Assembly: GCA_013001595.1 (NCBI GenBank)
Contig: JABDMH010000046.1
Coordinates: forward strand, 124,001-188,000
Source: Saprospiraceae bacterium
GTDB taxonomy: Bacteria > Bacteroidota > Bacteroidia > Chitinophagales > Saprospiraceae
DNA: 64,000 nt
Direction: 5' to 3'
A program made the position numbers and the translations under genes. The notes below the pieces were generated by a model. That model made no database searches and was not told the DNA's origin. It worked only from the letters and a program-made list of their open reading frames with translations. Shown here one piece after another: positions 48,151 to 56,378 of the stretch; the first letter of the stretch is position 1, and each line of letters opens with the position of its first letter.

Positions 48151-48498
48151 ATGAAAAAGTCAGTTCTAATTCCAGTTTTTCTGTTGCTGTTTGGCATCAG
48201 TAGCTCATTGACGGCGCACACCTCCGCACCTGATCCCTCAAATTTACAGAAGGTGCGTGAGCAGATCATTGAATTCATTGACCACCCAGACGTCTCGCGG
48301 TTTGATTTTGATCAGGCCGAATCTACTTTACATTTCTTAATAAATAAAAACAATGAAATCGTGGTATTGTATGTAGACACACAAAGCGATTTTGTAGACG
48401 ATTATCTGAAATCTCGACTCAATTATAAACAGTTGAAAAATACTCGATTGAGAGGTCGCTATGCTATGAAGATCACCCTTAAAAATGGCAGTATTTAA
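48151..48498 (+). CDS. Small secreted protein of unknown function
   Basis: This 115-residue protein starts at the ATG at 48151 (MKKSVLIPVFLLL) after an A/T-rich leader; the frame runs open upstream to 48040, but the signal peptide fixes the start here. Cleavage is expected near SLTAH (about residue 24). The mature part (QKVREQIIEFIDHPDVSRFD, STLHFLINKNNEIVVLYVDT, LKSRLNYKQLK, GRYAMKITLKNG) has a helix then beta strands and resembles small uncharacterised exported proteins of Bacteroidota, from memory. It is isolated by repeats and ends in a strong terminator, so it is an independently expressed gene. The function is unknown. Confidence 0.8.
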   Translation: MKKSVLIPVFLLLFGISSSLTAHTSAPDPSNLQKVREQIIEFIDHPDVSRFDFDQAESTLHFLINKNNEIVVLYVDTQSDFVDDYLKSRLNYKQLKNTRLRGRYAMKITLKNGSI

Positions 48499-48532
48499 TT
48501 TTCTTTTCTTCTCTTCATAGCCGACAGAGAGT

Positions 48533-48571
48533 GAGCCGAAGCACCCCTTGATGCTTCGGCTCTATTTTTTT
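48533..48571 (+). terminator. Strong intrinsic terminator
   Basis: The 11-base stem GAGCCGAAGCA (48533-48543)/TGCTTCGGCTC (48552-48562) is followed by TATTTTTTTA. It terminates the small secreted-protein gene. Confidence 0.92.
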
Positions 48572-49483
48572 ATTGTGGAATTGTAGAATTGTTGGCCTTC
48601 CCCTAAACATCGCACCCTAAAAACTTTGGGAACTTCGCGCCTTTGCGAGAATCATTGGTTGTTCAACTGTTCTTTGTGGAATTGTGCCCTTGTGGATTTC
48701 AATAGTAATTTAGTCCTTACTAGGATTGGTAAGCGCATGATAATTCGTTGATATCTTCCCAAACAAAAACAAACACCGAATTAATCATCTGCGGACACGT
48801 CTTACGGATGCGATTGCTAAGCTGCTGATCATCGGTTGTTCAACTGTTTCTCGAGGAACGGTGGAATTGTCACCTATACCAACAATCCCCACAACTTTGC
48901 GAACTTCGAGCCTTTGCGAGAATAAATAATTTTGAACTGTTCTTTGTGTAATTGTGGATTTCAAATAAATTGGTACCTACAAGGATTAAGCGCTGATCAT
49001 TGGTTGATCAACTGTTCTTTGCGGCGCCTTGGAATAGTTACCTATACCAATACCCCTCCAACTTTGCGAACTTGGCGCCTCTGACAGAGTCAAATTGTTC
49101 AGCGGTTCTTTGTGGAATGGTGCAATTGTCACCTTTGACATAAACATCAACCCCCCCCAAAGCTTTGCAAACTTCGCGCCTTTGCGAGAATCTTTGATTG
49201 TTCAACTTCTTTTTCAGAATTGAGCAATTGTGGATTTCAATAATAATTTAGTCCTTACTAGGATTGGTAAGCGCATGATAATTCATTGATATCTTCCCAT
49301 ACAAAAACAAACACCGAATTAATCATCTGCGGACACGTCTTAAGGATGCGATTGCTAAGCCGCTGATCATTGGTTGTTCAACTTTTCATTGTACAATTAT
49401 TTGGCTTTACAATAAGCATTATTCCACATAAATTTTGCGACTCTGCGAGAATAAATAATTGTTGTACTGTTTTCATTGATGAT
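48572..49483. repeat. Intergenic repeats, group 2, with a 155-base duplication
   Basis: About five copies of the CTTTGCG-type unit occur (near 48620, 48892, 49071, 49161 and 49432). In addition, a segment of 155 bases (48691-48845) is duplicated at 49229-49383 with few mismatches; it contains no open frame of interest. No gene is supported in these 0.9 kb. Confidence 0.75.
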
Positions 49484-50545
49484 TTATCCGCCTCCATCGA
49501 TGGGCAACATATCTGCGGGTATGCGCTTATTGATTACCTTAAACCACAGAAACGGAAACAATGCCAACAAAATGGATCCGGGATAGCCCGTTGGTAGTTG
49601 CGGGCTTTCATCTACATGGTTTAGTACTTGGTATTTTTTAGAGGCCTTGTAGTGATGGTCTGCATGGCGGGTGAGCTCATAGAGAAAAATCCTACCCAGG
49701 TCGTGGTTAGAATTCCAGGAATGCTGCATCCCAACCTTCTCATAGCCTCCATCTGGTCTTTTACTCCGAATTAATCCATAGTGTTCGATGTAATTGATGG
49801 ATTCCAATTGTAGGAAACCAATGACACCTATGGAGATAGCCAGCAAAAGCCCGTTCACTCTAAACAGAAATGCGATCACAATCATATACAGGATTTGGAT
49901 TACTGCAAACTGAAGCATTTGATTTCGCATACTCCAAACGGGATGGTTTTGCTTCGCCAGCAACTTCTTCTCGATGTTCCAGGCACTTAAATAACTGCCG
50001 ATTGTACTGCGCCACCAGAATCGATAGAGAGATTCACCATAGCGTGCCGTGGCTGGATCACCGGGTGTACAGACATAACGATGGTGTCCCCGATTGTGCT
50101 CCACATAAAAATGTTGATAGAAGGCCGGTACTAAAAGTACAATTGACAACAGCCTTTCCCATCTATTTCGTCGATGCCCCAATTCATGAGCCACATTGAT
50201 GCCCGTAGCACCAACAAAAATGCCCACGCTCAATGTCATGCCTAGTAATTCAAGACTATGTAGTGGCTGGCTGGTGACTGTAGATAAATAAAAGTAAACC
50301 AGGCCATATATGATTGGGACATTTAGGTATAGTAAGAGATCAAAGAAGATCTGTCTACTGCGAAGTGGTACCAATTCAGCTGAGGTGTTCCCACCTTTAC
50401 TCCCAACAAATAATTCCACCACCGGGATTATAACAAATGCCAAGACAACCGAACTGTACGACCACGTCCCTCCCGCAGCAACGGAGAAATATGCAGAGGC
50501 AGGCCCCACATACGCTAATAGATACTTCAAGTCATCCCATCCCAT
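49484..50545 (-). CDS. Alkane 1-monooxygenase-type membrane di-iron enzyme (AlkB family)
   Basis: This 353-residue integral membrane hydroxylase has the AlkB histidine boxes: HELGH (about 120-124), EHNRGHHR (about 152), and LTRHADHHYKAS near residue 300. It has several membrane helices at the N-terminus and between the boxes. AlkB enzymes hydroxylate the terminal carbon of alkanes using rubredoxin electrons; relatives act on other aliphatic chains. No rubredoxin gene is adjacent. The enzyme would be embedded in the inner membrane. It is monocistronic; no promoter was recognised. Confidence 0.9.
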   Translation of the reverse strand: MGWDDLKYLLAYVGPASAYFSVAAGGTWSYSSVVLAFVIIPVVELFVGSKGGNTSAELVPLRSRQIFFDLLLYLNVPIIYGLVYFYLSTVTSQPLHSLELLGMTLSVGIFVGATGINVAHELGHRRNRWERLLSIVLLVPAFYQHFYVEHNRGHHRYVCTPGDPATARYGESLYRFWWRSTIGSYLSAWNIEKKLLAKQNHPVWSMRNQMLQFAVIQILYMIVIAFLFRVNGLLLAISIGVIGFLQLESINYIEHYGLIRSKRPDGGYEKVGMQHSWNSNHDLGRIFLYELTRHADHHYKASKKYQVLNHVDESPQLPTGYPGSILLALFPFLWFKVINKRIPADMLPIDGGG

Positions 50546-50954
50546 CTAATTTGTACACTTCGTTCTTGAAAATTACAAATATCCTACTTGGCATGTGATG
50601 TGATGAGGGACTTTCGGAGTCGGATCTGGGAGTTGCCACCAGCGGTACATCAAATGCATATCCGCTTTAGTTACTTTACCAAATAGCAAACAGCCCAGGG
50701 AAACAGTGCGAAATCCTAGAGCTGATTTTTTAATCGCTGAGTTCGGCTTTAGGATCCTGGTGGGTTTTACTACTGGCCGAGCGACTCAAATTAATTTGTC
50801 CTATACCTAGCCAAGATGCTACGAAGGCTCCCAAATCCGAAAATGGGATCAGGGAGCGCCTTGTGCGGAGGTTGGAACTATGCTCTCGACACCCCTTCTT
50901 TCGGTTACAAGAAATTCTTTCTGGCAGTACGCTTTGAGCTGAAGGCCTAAACAT

Positions 50955-51018
50955 GCATTAGCCAGGGGCATTGCCCATGGTTAATGACACAGAAATTTGT
51001 TCAGCCTTTAGGGCTGAA
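50955..51018. repeat. REP-like palindrome pair
   Basis: Two adjacent hairpins are present: an imperfect one centred on GGGGCATTGCCC (about 50957-50985, arms CATTAGCC...GGTTAATG) and a near-perfect one TTCAGCCTTTAGGGCTGAA (51000-51018). The arrangement is like REP-type intergenic palindromes. No transposase is adjacent. Confidence 0.55.
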
Positions 51019-51272
51019 CATCAAACTATTAGATCCATAGGCCGAAATCATTTTGATTCCAATTGAACATGCGATCATCGAACAAACCTGATAAGTACGA
51101 TTCGACTACCATTTGGTTACATGACCACGACCTTTGGAATGCTGTGCCTTGAAATCCAGATGTAAACCTGGGCTAAAAAGGACCACATCATGAAAGGGGT
51201 TTACAATCCGTGAAATAGGAAAGATGTAGTACCGCTAACCCTGTCAATGGCAAGACTACCATGTATATAGAC

Positions 51273-51280
51273 TATCTTTG
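51273..51280 (+). promoter_or_regulatory. Putative -7 box TATCTTTG
   Basis: This is an exact match to the TAnnTTTG -7 consensus, 37 bases upstream of the YbjQ start. No obvious TTG-type -33 element was seen. Confidence 0.5.
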
Positions 51281-51316
51281 TTACAGTCGAGTATTATTAT
51301 CAATCATCAGTCAAAC

Positions 51317-51637
51317 ATGATCTTAGTAACCACGGACTTTATTCCCGGATATCGCATCGACGAAGTGCTAGACATCGCTCGGGGAAGTACGGTTCGAGCT
51401 CGCCACATTGGTCGAGACATAACGGCAGCCTTCAAAAGTGTGGTCGGTGGTGAAATTCGTGCCTACACCGGACTTATGGCCGATGCAAGAGAAGATGCCA
51501 TTGATCGGATGATTGCAGATGCAGAGAGACTGGACGCTGATGCCATCATCAATGTGCGGTTTATGACTTCTATGGTTATGCAAGGATCTTCAGAGATCTT
51601 AGCGTATGGAACTGCAGTGAGAATTTCCAAAGAATAG
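51317..51637 (+). CDS. YbjQ/UPF0145 family protein
   Basis: This 106-residue protein has the YbjQ (heavy-metal-binding-like, UPF0145) fold: MILVTTDFIPGYRI, VARGSTV-type segment IARGSTVRARHIGRD, GGEIRAYTGLMADAREDAIDRM, ADAIINVRFMTS and EILAYGTAV. Members form pentameric rings; their role is not settled. The frame extends 13 codons upstream to a TTG, but the family begins at MILVTT, so ATG 51317 is preferred. It is followed 4 bases later by smpB and is probably co-transcribed with it. Confidence 0.92.
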   Translation: MILVTTDFIPGYRIDEVLDIARGSTVRARHIGRDITAAFKSVVGGEIRAYTGLMADAREDAIDRMIADAERLDADAIINVRFMTSMVMQGSSEILAYGTAVRISKE

Positions 51638-51641
51638 CAAC

Positions 51642-52103
51642 GTGAGCAAGAAAACCAAAGGGATAACAGTAAATAAGAAGGCGAGATTTGAATACAACTT
51701 CATCGATCAGTATGAAGTAGGCATCGTACTCTCCGGTGCAGAAGTAAAGTCTCTGCGTGCCGGTAATGCCAACTTGAATGATGCCTACTGTTACTTTCGC
51801 AAGGGAGAACTGTGGGTGCGCAGCCTCTACATCAAAGAATACAATATGGCTAGTGACTATGAGCAAGATAGTCGAAGGGAGCGCAAATTGCTCATGAAAA
51901 AAGCGGAATTGCGGCGGCTGGAAAAAAAGGTCAAGGAAAAGGGATACACACTCATTCCCTATCGCATCTACTTCAGTGATCGAGGCATGATTAAATTAGA
52001 GATTGCGCTCGCCCAGGGTAAGAAAATCTATGACAAACGTCAATCCATCAAAGACAAGGACATGCGTCGAGATATGGATCGTATGAAAAAAGCTGCATAC
52101 TAG
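51642..52103 (+). CDS. SsrA-binding protein SmpB
   Basis: This 153-residue trans-translation factor binds tmRNA and brings it to stalled ribosomes. Family motifs are NKKARFEYNFIDQYEVGIVL, GAEVKSLRAGNANLNDAYC, ELWVRSLYIKEY, RRERKLLMKKAEL, GYTLIPYRIYFSDRGMIKLEIALAQGKK and the basic C-terminal tail that mimics codon-anticodon pairing. The start is GTG at 51642, four bases after the YbjQ stop, which indicates coupling. The ssrA gene is not in the window. Confidence 0.97.
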   Translation: MSKKTKGITVNKKARFEYNFIDQYEVGIVLSGAEVKSLRAGNANLNDAYCYFRKGELWVRSLYIKEYNMASDYEQDSRRERKLLMKKAELRRLEKKVKEKGYTLIPYRIYFSDRGMIKLEIALAQGKKIYDKRQSIKDKDMRRDMDRMKKAAY

Positions 52104-52238
52104 ATACACGTGAGCAGCTATATTTTTCGGATTCATCGCGTGTATAGAAACAGGTAGCGCAGCATCTCATTCTGCGGGATTTATATAAAAGCAGATCGGA
52201 AAAACCTAGGCACCCACTCTAAGATCCACGCTAGCACA

Positions 52239-53744
52239 TCAATGAAATTTCTTGTCAAGCGACTCGACAACATATTCCCAGAGATGTTCATAGGGTATGA
52301 TCTCGATCTCAAAGGTCTCACTAGATCTATTCACAGATTCTCTATTTAGTTTTTCTAGGTAAGGATTGGCGTGCCTTTCTACAGCGACCCTATGAAAATG
52401 CCGCTTAGGAACTTGCAGGAGCATTTTGATAAAACAATTTGTCCGAAAATTATTATCCTTCTTTAGATATCGGAATGTATATTTTTCAATGGCTTCTATT
52501 CGATCGGAAAGTTGATCATACTTACCCTCTTGAATTAAGAAAAGAATCTGTATAACCAAAACGGGAACATTGTACCCACGCTTGTCCGCGGAATACTTAG
52601 GAACTTCGTTCAAAAATTTGTTGAGTCGAAATTTCTTGAAATCATTGCCCTCCATCAATTTTCCAATCGACTGGAGGTAATGGACATAAGCACTATATAT
52701 TCGCCATCTTTCTATCCTCCGTTCATTCTGGTATTTAAATTCTCGAGTTGAGCAGACTTCCTGAATCAATATCGGTCCCTTTGCATATCTTCCCGTATGC
52801 ATACAGAGAATAAAATAGTATTCATGACTCTTATACCATCGCAAGGTCCCACGCTCGAAAGTGGATCGGCATTTCGTAAAAATCCTGTTTCCTTTTCCAT
52901 AATCCCCCAGTTTCGATATGCTGAGCAACTTATTATAATAGAAGCCGCCCACGAAGTGCGGAGATACGTAAGGCTTTCCATTAAAAAAACGAATAGCGCG
53001 ATCACAATTCTCAACGACTTTAGATAGGTTATTTTCAATATTTTCGATGAAACCTATTAGAGAAAATGTCATGTGATTCAGAAGAAAAGTCTTACAAACC
53101 ATACAATCTTTTTCTAATTCTGCAATATACATTCGAGCTCGATCACGTACTTTCTTTCCCAGATGGAGATTTTTCCTGTAATGAATGTGAATATCTTCGT
53201 AATAATCTACTGCCTTCGTTTCAAGTTGCAGATCATGTTCATGTTTCCTCAGATCAATTAAAGCCTTGTTATAGGATTTGAGATCTCCTGTATAAAGTGC
53301 ATGATATCTCTTAATAAAGCGTAGTAATTCAATCGAGACTGCAGTCAATTCAAATTTCTTGGACTTCTGCAAGGTTCTCGTCGCTAGTGAGATGGCAGCT
53401 TTTCTCGCATATCTTCCCGAAAGCAATTTTACCACCATCAAATCCTTGTGACACTGATAAAATGCTTTTTGGGCATCGCTAAACTTAGATTTATTGACAT
53501 CAATAAAGAAAAGTGTATTGAATAACCTATCTCTGAGCTTTGCTTTCAGTTTACGGTACTGTGCCCTTTGGGCAGGGTTATTGTAGTAGTATTCGAAAGC
53601 CTCTTGGTCACATGTAAATTGATTAGAAAGTATTTTTTCATAGAAATCGAATACTCTATCACCTCTCCTCGCATAATCTAAGGTGTTGATTTCCTTGATC
53701 TTATTCTTCGATACAACCGCTGCGACCTCCCTTAGTTCATCCAT
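52239..53744 (-). CDS. Large helical-repeat protein of unknown function (TPR-like)
   Basis: I do not recognise a named family with certainty. The 501-residue product is almost entirely helical by composition, rich in Lys, Arg, Tyr and Phe, with regular amphipathic segments (KALIDLRKHEHDLQLET, FTKCRSTFERGTLRWYK, FLILQEGKYDQLSDRIEAIE) that look like degenerate TPR repeats, and has no signal peptide, membrane helix or catalytic motif. The N-terminal third (AQYRKLKAKLRDRLFNTLFF, YQCHKDLMVVKLLSGRYARK) seems the most conserved-looking part; I recall similar proteins as multi-copy in related genomes but cannot verify it. It is divergent from a 49-residue peptide gene 151 bases away. A peptide receptor or regulator role is speculation from this layout. 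Confidence 0.78.
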   Translation of the reverse strand: MDELREVAAVVSKNKIKEINTLDYARRGDRVFDFYEKILSNQFTCDQEAFEYYYNNPAQRAQYRKLKAKLRDRLFNTLFFIDVNKSKFSDAQKAFYQCHKDLMVVKLLSGRYARKAAISLATRTLQKSKKFELTAVSIELLRFIKRYHALYTGDLKSYNKALIDLRKHEHDLQLETKAVDYYEDIHIHYRKNLHLGKKVRDRARMYIAELEKDCMVCKTFLLNHMTFSLIGFIENIENNLSKVVENCDRAIRFFNGKPYVSPHFVGGFYYNKLLSISKLGDYGKGNRIFTKCRSTFERGTLRWYKSHEYYFILCMHTGRYAKGPILIQEVCSTREFKYQNERRIERWRIYSAYVHYLQSIGKLMEGNDFKKFRLNKFLNEVPKYSADKRGYNVPVLVIQILFLIQEGKYDQLSDRIEAIEKYTFRYLKKDNNFRTNCFIKMLLQVPKRHFHRVAVERHANPYLEKLNRESVNRSSETFEIEIIPYEHLWEYVVESLDKKFH

Positions 53745-53862
53745 TTCAAGGTATTAACCATCTGTTTATCAATTATTTACTTTCCTAAAGTACAAATATT
53801 TTGATAATTCTGGCAGGTACGAAATGATGTAAAGTGTCCTATACTAGCATAGCCCTATCATC

Positions 53863-53870
53863 TAACTTTG
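53863..53870 (+). promoter_or_regulatory. Putative -7 box TAACTTTG for the peptide gene
   Basis: It matches the TAnnTTTG pattern and lies 25 bases upstream of the ATG at 53896, leaving a short leader. No clear -33 element was seen. Confidence 0.5.
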
Positions 53871-53895
53871 AAGTATAACACCAAAGGTAAAGAAA

Positions 53896-54045
53896 ATGTT
53901 ACAAATTTTATTCGCTCTACTAATATCAATGTCGGCTTCTAATATTACACTAAGTAATTCAGCCGAAGAAAAGGGATATGAAAACCAAGAAGTAAAAGTT
54001 TTAATGGGTGATGAGGAAGATGCCGGAGGCTGGAGTGGGCCATAA
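53896..54045 (+). CDS. Short peptide with signal-like N-terminus (49 residues)
   Basis: The ATG at 53896 follows an A-rich leader (AAAGGTAAAGAAA) and a TAACTTTG -7 box. The product begins MLQILFALLISMSASN, a hydrophobic segment without basic residues, followed by a short acidic mature part (AEEKGYENQEVKVLMGDEED) that ends AGGWSGP. It has no Cys. The gene is followed by two intrinsic terminators, strong support for a real transcript. It is divergent from the 501-residue helical protein and 560 bases upstream of a CPBP protease gene. I do not recognise it; it could be a secreted signal, a toxin or bacteriocin-like peptide, or a small membrane protein. Confidence 0.6.
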   Translation: MLQILFALLISMSASNITLSNSAEEKGYENQEVKVLMGDEEDAGGWSGP

Positions 54046-54093
54046 AGAATCAATATGTAGTGCGTCTCATGTACTGCGGATTTGAGTGTTAGA

Positions 54094-54128
54094 AGTGTCT
54101 AGGGTACTCCCCCTAGGCACTTTTTTTC
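54094..54128 (+). terminator. Intrinsic terminator 1 after the peptide gene
   Basis: AGTGTCTAGGG (54094-54104) pairs with CCCTAGGCACT (54111-54121), one G-T, across a short loop; a run of T follows (54121-54127). It lies 49 bases past the peptide stop. Confidence 0.88.
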
Positions 54129-54168
54129 TCATTAAATCCAAAGAGCCGGTTTTGAGTGTGTTCAAAGT

Positions 54169-54205
54169 CGTCCTTTGTGCCATGCATAAAGGGCGATTTT
54201 TATTT
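54169..54205 (+). terminator. Intrinsic terminator 2
   Basis: CGTCCTTTGTGC (54169-54180) and GCATAAAGGGCG (54184-54195) form a continuous 12-pair stem with G-T pairs and a 3-base CAT loop, followed by ATTTTTATTT. It is a second hairpin 41 bases after the first; the shared TTTGAGTGT preceding both hints at duplication. Confidence 0.82.
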
Positions 54206-54604
54206 CCATAACTTAGCTGATAATCAATGTCTTATATATTAATAGATATGATTTTATTTTAATTAGTAAACGATTTTACTAGGGACTAAAAATGTTCTTT
54301 AAACGTCATTCTATCTCCATACCGAACTATCCAAATCTTAGTTGCGATTCTAAATAATTAGACTTGAATAATGAGGCACATGGTCTGCTATCAATCAATT
54401 CGAAATTGATACAGCATTATTGTCATATGCAAATTATTTTGTACGCGGGCGAATTAATTATTTGTTAAATAATTTTCCATCCATTATCAATCTAAATAGG
54501 GAAGCTGGGATCGGTCATCTATAGCACGTAATATAAAAGTTATATCTATGTGATTGGGGAAAGATGGGATTTCCGTATCATTGACAAGCTAAGTCCCATG
54601 CAAT

Positions 54605-55417
54605 ATGACCTCTTTTCCTTCCTTGTCCCAGGCATTTGTAATGGTCGTTAAACTTATGCTCTGGTCACTACTTTTTGGATTGCCCCTGGTAGTTTTGATG
54701 GACATGGGGATCACGCATCCTGAGATACGAGGTTTAGCCACCGCATTCGGCTATGCGATTCCATTTCTACTGATCATCAGGGCAGCCAGGAAGCGGTCTC
54801 CAAAGCCAGATGGGGAGCCCTTGCCTTTCAACTTTACCACTCCACCCATCAAGATGATTCTGATACTTATTCCTGTGACCATCGCGATGGGCTTCATCGG
54901 TGAACAAATCGCATACCTGGTTCCAGGCACAGAAACACTGGAAGAACTTATGCGAGATATGCTCTATCCCTCAGTATTCACTTTTATCACCACCGTTATA
55001 TTGGCACCACTGCTGGAGGAACTCCTTTTCAGAGGTGTCATCTTGCGCGGTTTCTTGAAAAATATGTCGCCTGCCAAAGGCATTTTCTGGAGCGCTTTGC
55101 TCTTTGGCGGTGTGCATATGATACCAGCTCAGGCCGTATCCGCATTTTTTGCCGGCCTACTCATAGGCTGGCTATACTACCGCACTCTGTCCCTATGGCC
55201 CTGTATTTTTGTGCATTTCATCAACAATCTGCTGAGTTACAGTCTTTTCCTCTACTTTGGAGAAGCCACCACCAACGAGCTGATGGATACGACCTCCTTG
55301 CTACTTATCCTTACCTGTTCAATTGGCATTTTGGTTCTGGGCATCTACATCATAGAGCAAGATACCTTGGTTCAGCCTGAACCGACCCACCTTTTAGAAG
55401 ACGGAGGTTCTGTTTAA
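54605..55417 (+). CDS. CPBP family intramembrane glutamic endopeptidase
   Basis: This 270-residue membrane protein of the CPBP/CAAX (Abi) family has about eight hydrophobic helices. The active-site motifs are present: EELLFRG (Glu 138, Glu 139), LFGGVHM with the second-motif His, and FVHFINN with the third-motif His and Asn. Members cleave prenylated or other membrane-bound peptides and include bacteriocin self-immunity proteins. Its start follows the peptide gene region by 399 bases after the second terminator, so it has its own promoter. The link with the peptide is positional only. Confidence 0.92.
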   Translation: MTSFPSLSQAFVMVVKLMLWSLLFGLPLVVLMDMGITHPEIRGLATAFGYAIPFLLIIRAARKRSPKPDGEPLPFNFTTPPIKMILILIPVTIAMGFIGEQIAYLVPGTETLEELMRDMLYPSVFTFITTVILAPLLEELLFRGVILRGFLKNMSPAKGIFWSALLFGGVHMIPAQAVSAFFAGLLIGWLYYRTLSLWPCIFVHFINNLLSYSLFLYFGEATTNELMDTTSLLLILTCSIGILVLGIYIIEQDTLVQPEPTHLLEDGGSV

Positions 55418-56378
55418 TAGTGAAACTGCTCAAGAATTCAACCCTCAAACTACGCGTCCTTGGCGCCTTTGCGTGAAATCCCAACTTCCTAACCACCAAT
55501 CTCTTCGGTCCACTGATAAATGGGTCTTCGACTCCACTATGCTGCGCTCAGACTGACGTTGGGGGTTTTCGTGCTAATTAAATGACCAAAAATAGGGTTG
55601 TTCCTCTACCCGTCGAGAGCCCTATCGTTGCAATTAGGTCTAACCCTGCTAACCCGCCAACTCGCTAACAAGCCAAAACGCCATCCCGGCCTTCGACTTG
55701 GCGTTGCTTCGCTCAGGCTGACTATGGCGCTATGTTTAGAATGCCGAATCTGCTCAAGAATTCAACCCTCAAACTCCGCGTCCTTAGCGCCTTAACGTGA
55801 AATCCCAACTTCCTAACCACCAATCTCTTCGGTCCACTGATAAATGGGTCTTCGACTCCACTGTGCTGCGCTCAGACTGACGTTGGGGGTTTTCGTGCTA
55901 ATTAAATGACCAAAAATAGGGTTGTTCCTCTACCAGTCGAGAGCCCTATCGTTGCAATTAGGTCTAACCCTGCTAACCCGCCCCAACTCGCTAACAAGCC
56001 AAAACGCTATCCTGGCCTTCGACTTGGCGTTGCTTCGCTCAGGCTGACTATGGCGCTATGTTTAGAATGCCGAAACTGCTCAAGAATTCAACCCTCAAAC
56101 TCCGCGTCCTTAGCGCCTTCGCGTGAAATCCCAACTTCCTAACCACCAATCTCTTCGGTCCACTAATAAATGGGTCTTCGACTCCACTGTGCTGCGCTCA
56201 GACTGACGTTGGAGTGTTTATCCAGAGTGACGACATGGTCTAATTATACAATGGTGTGAAGCTTAACGAAATCAACCCTCAAACTCCACGTCCTTAGCGC
56301 CTTTGCGTGAAACCATAGATCGACTAAAAAGCGAACAACTATATTTACCTTTGAACTTCCTAAAACATTCGAACAGCT
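55418..56378. repeat. Long tandem repeat, about 325-base unit
   Basis: Three copies start near 55424, 55748 and 56074 (the shared CTGCTCAAGAATTC sits at 55426, 55750 and 56076, spacing 324 and 326). Copy three is truncated at about 56213, and a fourth fragment lies at 56260-56305. Each unit contains a CTTTGCG-type block and a CTTCGACTCC...CTCAGACTGACG block. Frames at 55598-55795 and 55906-56142 are the same unit translated twice and are not genes. The sucB promoter follows. Confidence 0.9.
56346..56353 (+). promoter_or_regulatory. Putative -7 box TACCTTTG for sucB
   Basis: It matches the TAnnTTTG pattern 26 bases before the ATG at 56379. No -33 element was seen. Confidence 0.45.

Larger units (their letters stand above)
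50546..51316. other. Intergenic region with palindromic repeats, no gene
   Basis: This long non-coding stretch includes two hairpin-forming palindromes (listed as a repeat) and, near its end, a -7-like TATCTTTG. The minus-strand frame at 50730-50954 has no start context or family match; it may be part of a dispersed repeat. Confidence 0.5.
53745..54604. other. Region with a small peptide gene and two terminators
   Basis: This 860-base stretch looked non-coding but holds a small secreted-peptide gene (53896-54045) and two hairpin terminators (54094-54205), listed separately. From 54206 to 54604 the sequence is AT-rich and I see no gene. Confidence 0.6.

Noticed and set aside
50730-50954. 74-residue minus-strand frame
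   Set aside because: No start context or recognised family; it adjoins REP-like palindromes and is probably part of a dispersed repeat.
55598-56142. Two similar small frames at 55598-55795 and 55906-56142
   Set aside because: They are copies of the same 325-base tandem unit, not genes.
55418-56305. CRISPR array
   Set aside because: Repeat units are about 325 bases and contiguous, without spacers; no cas genes are present.
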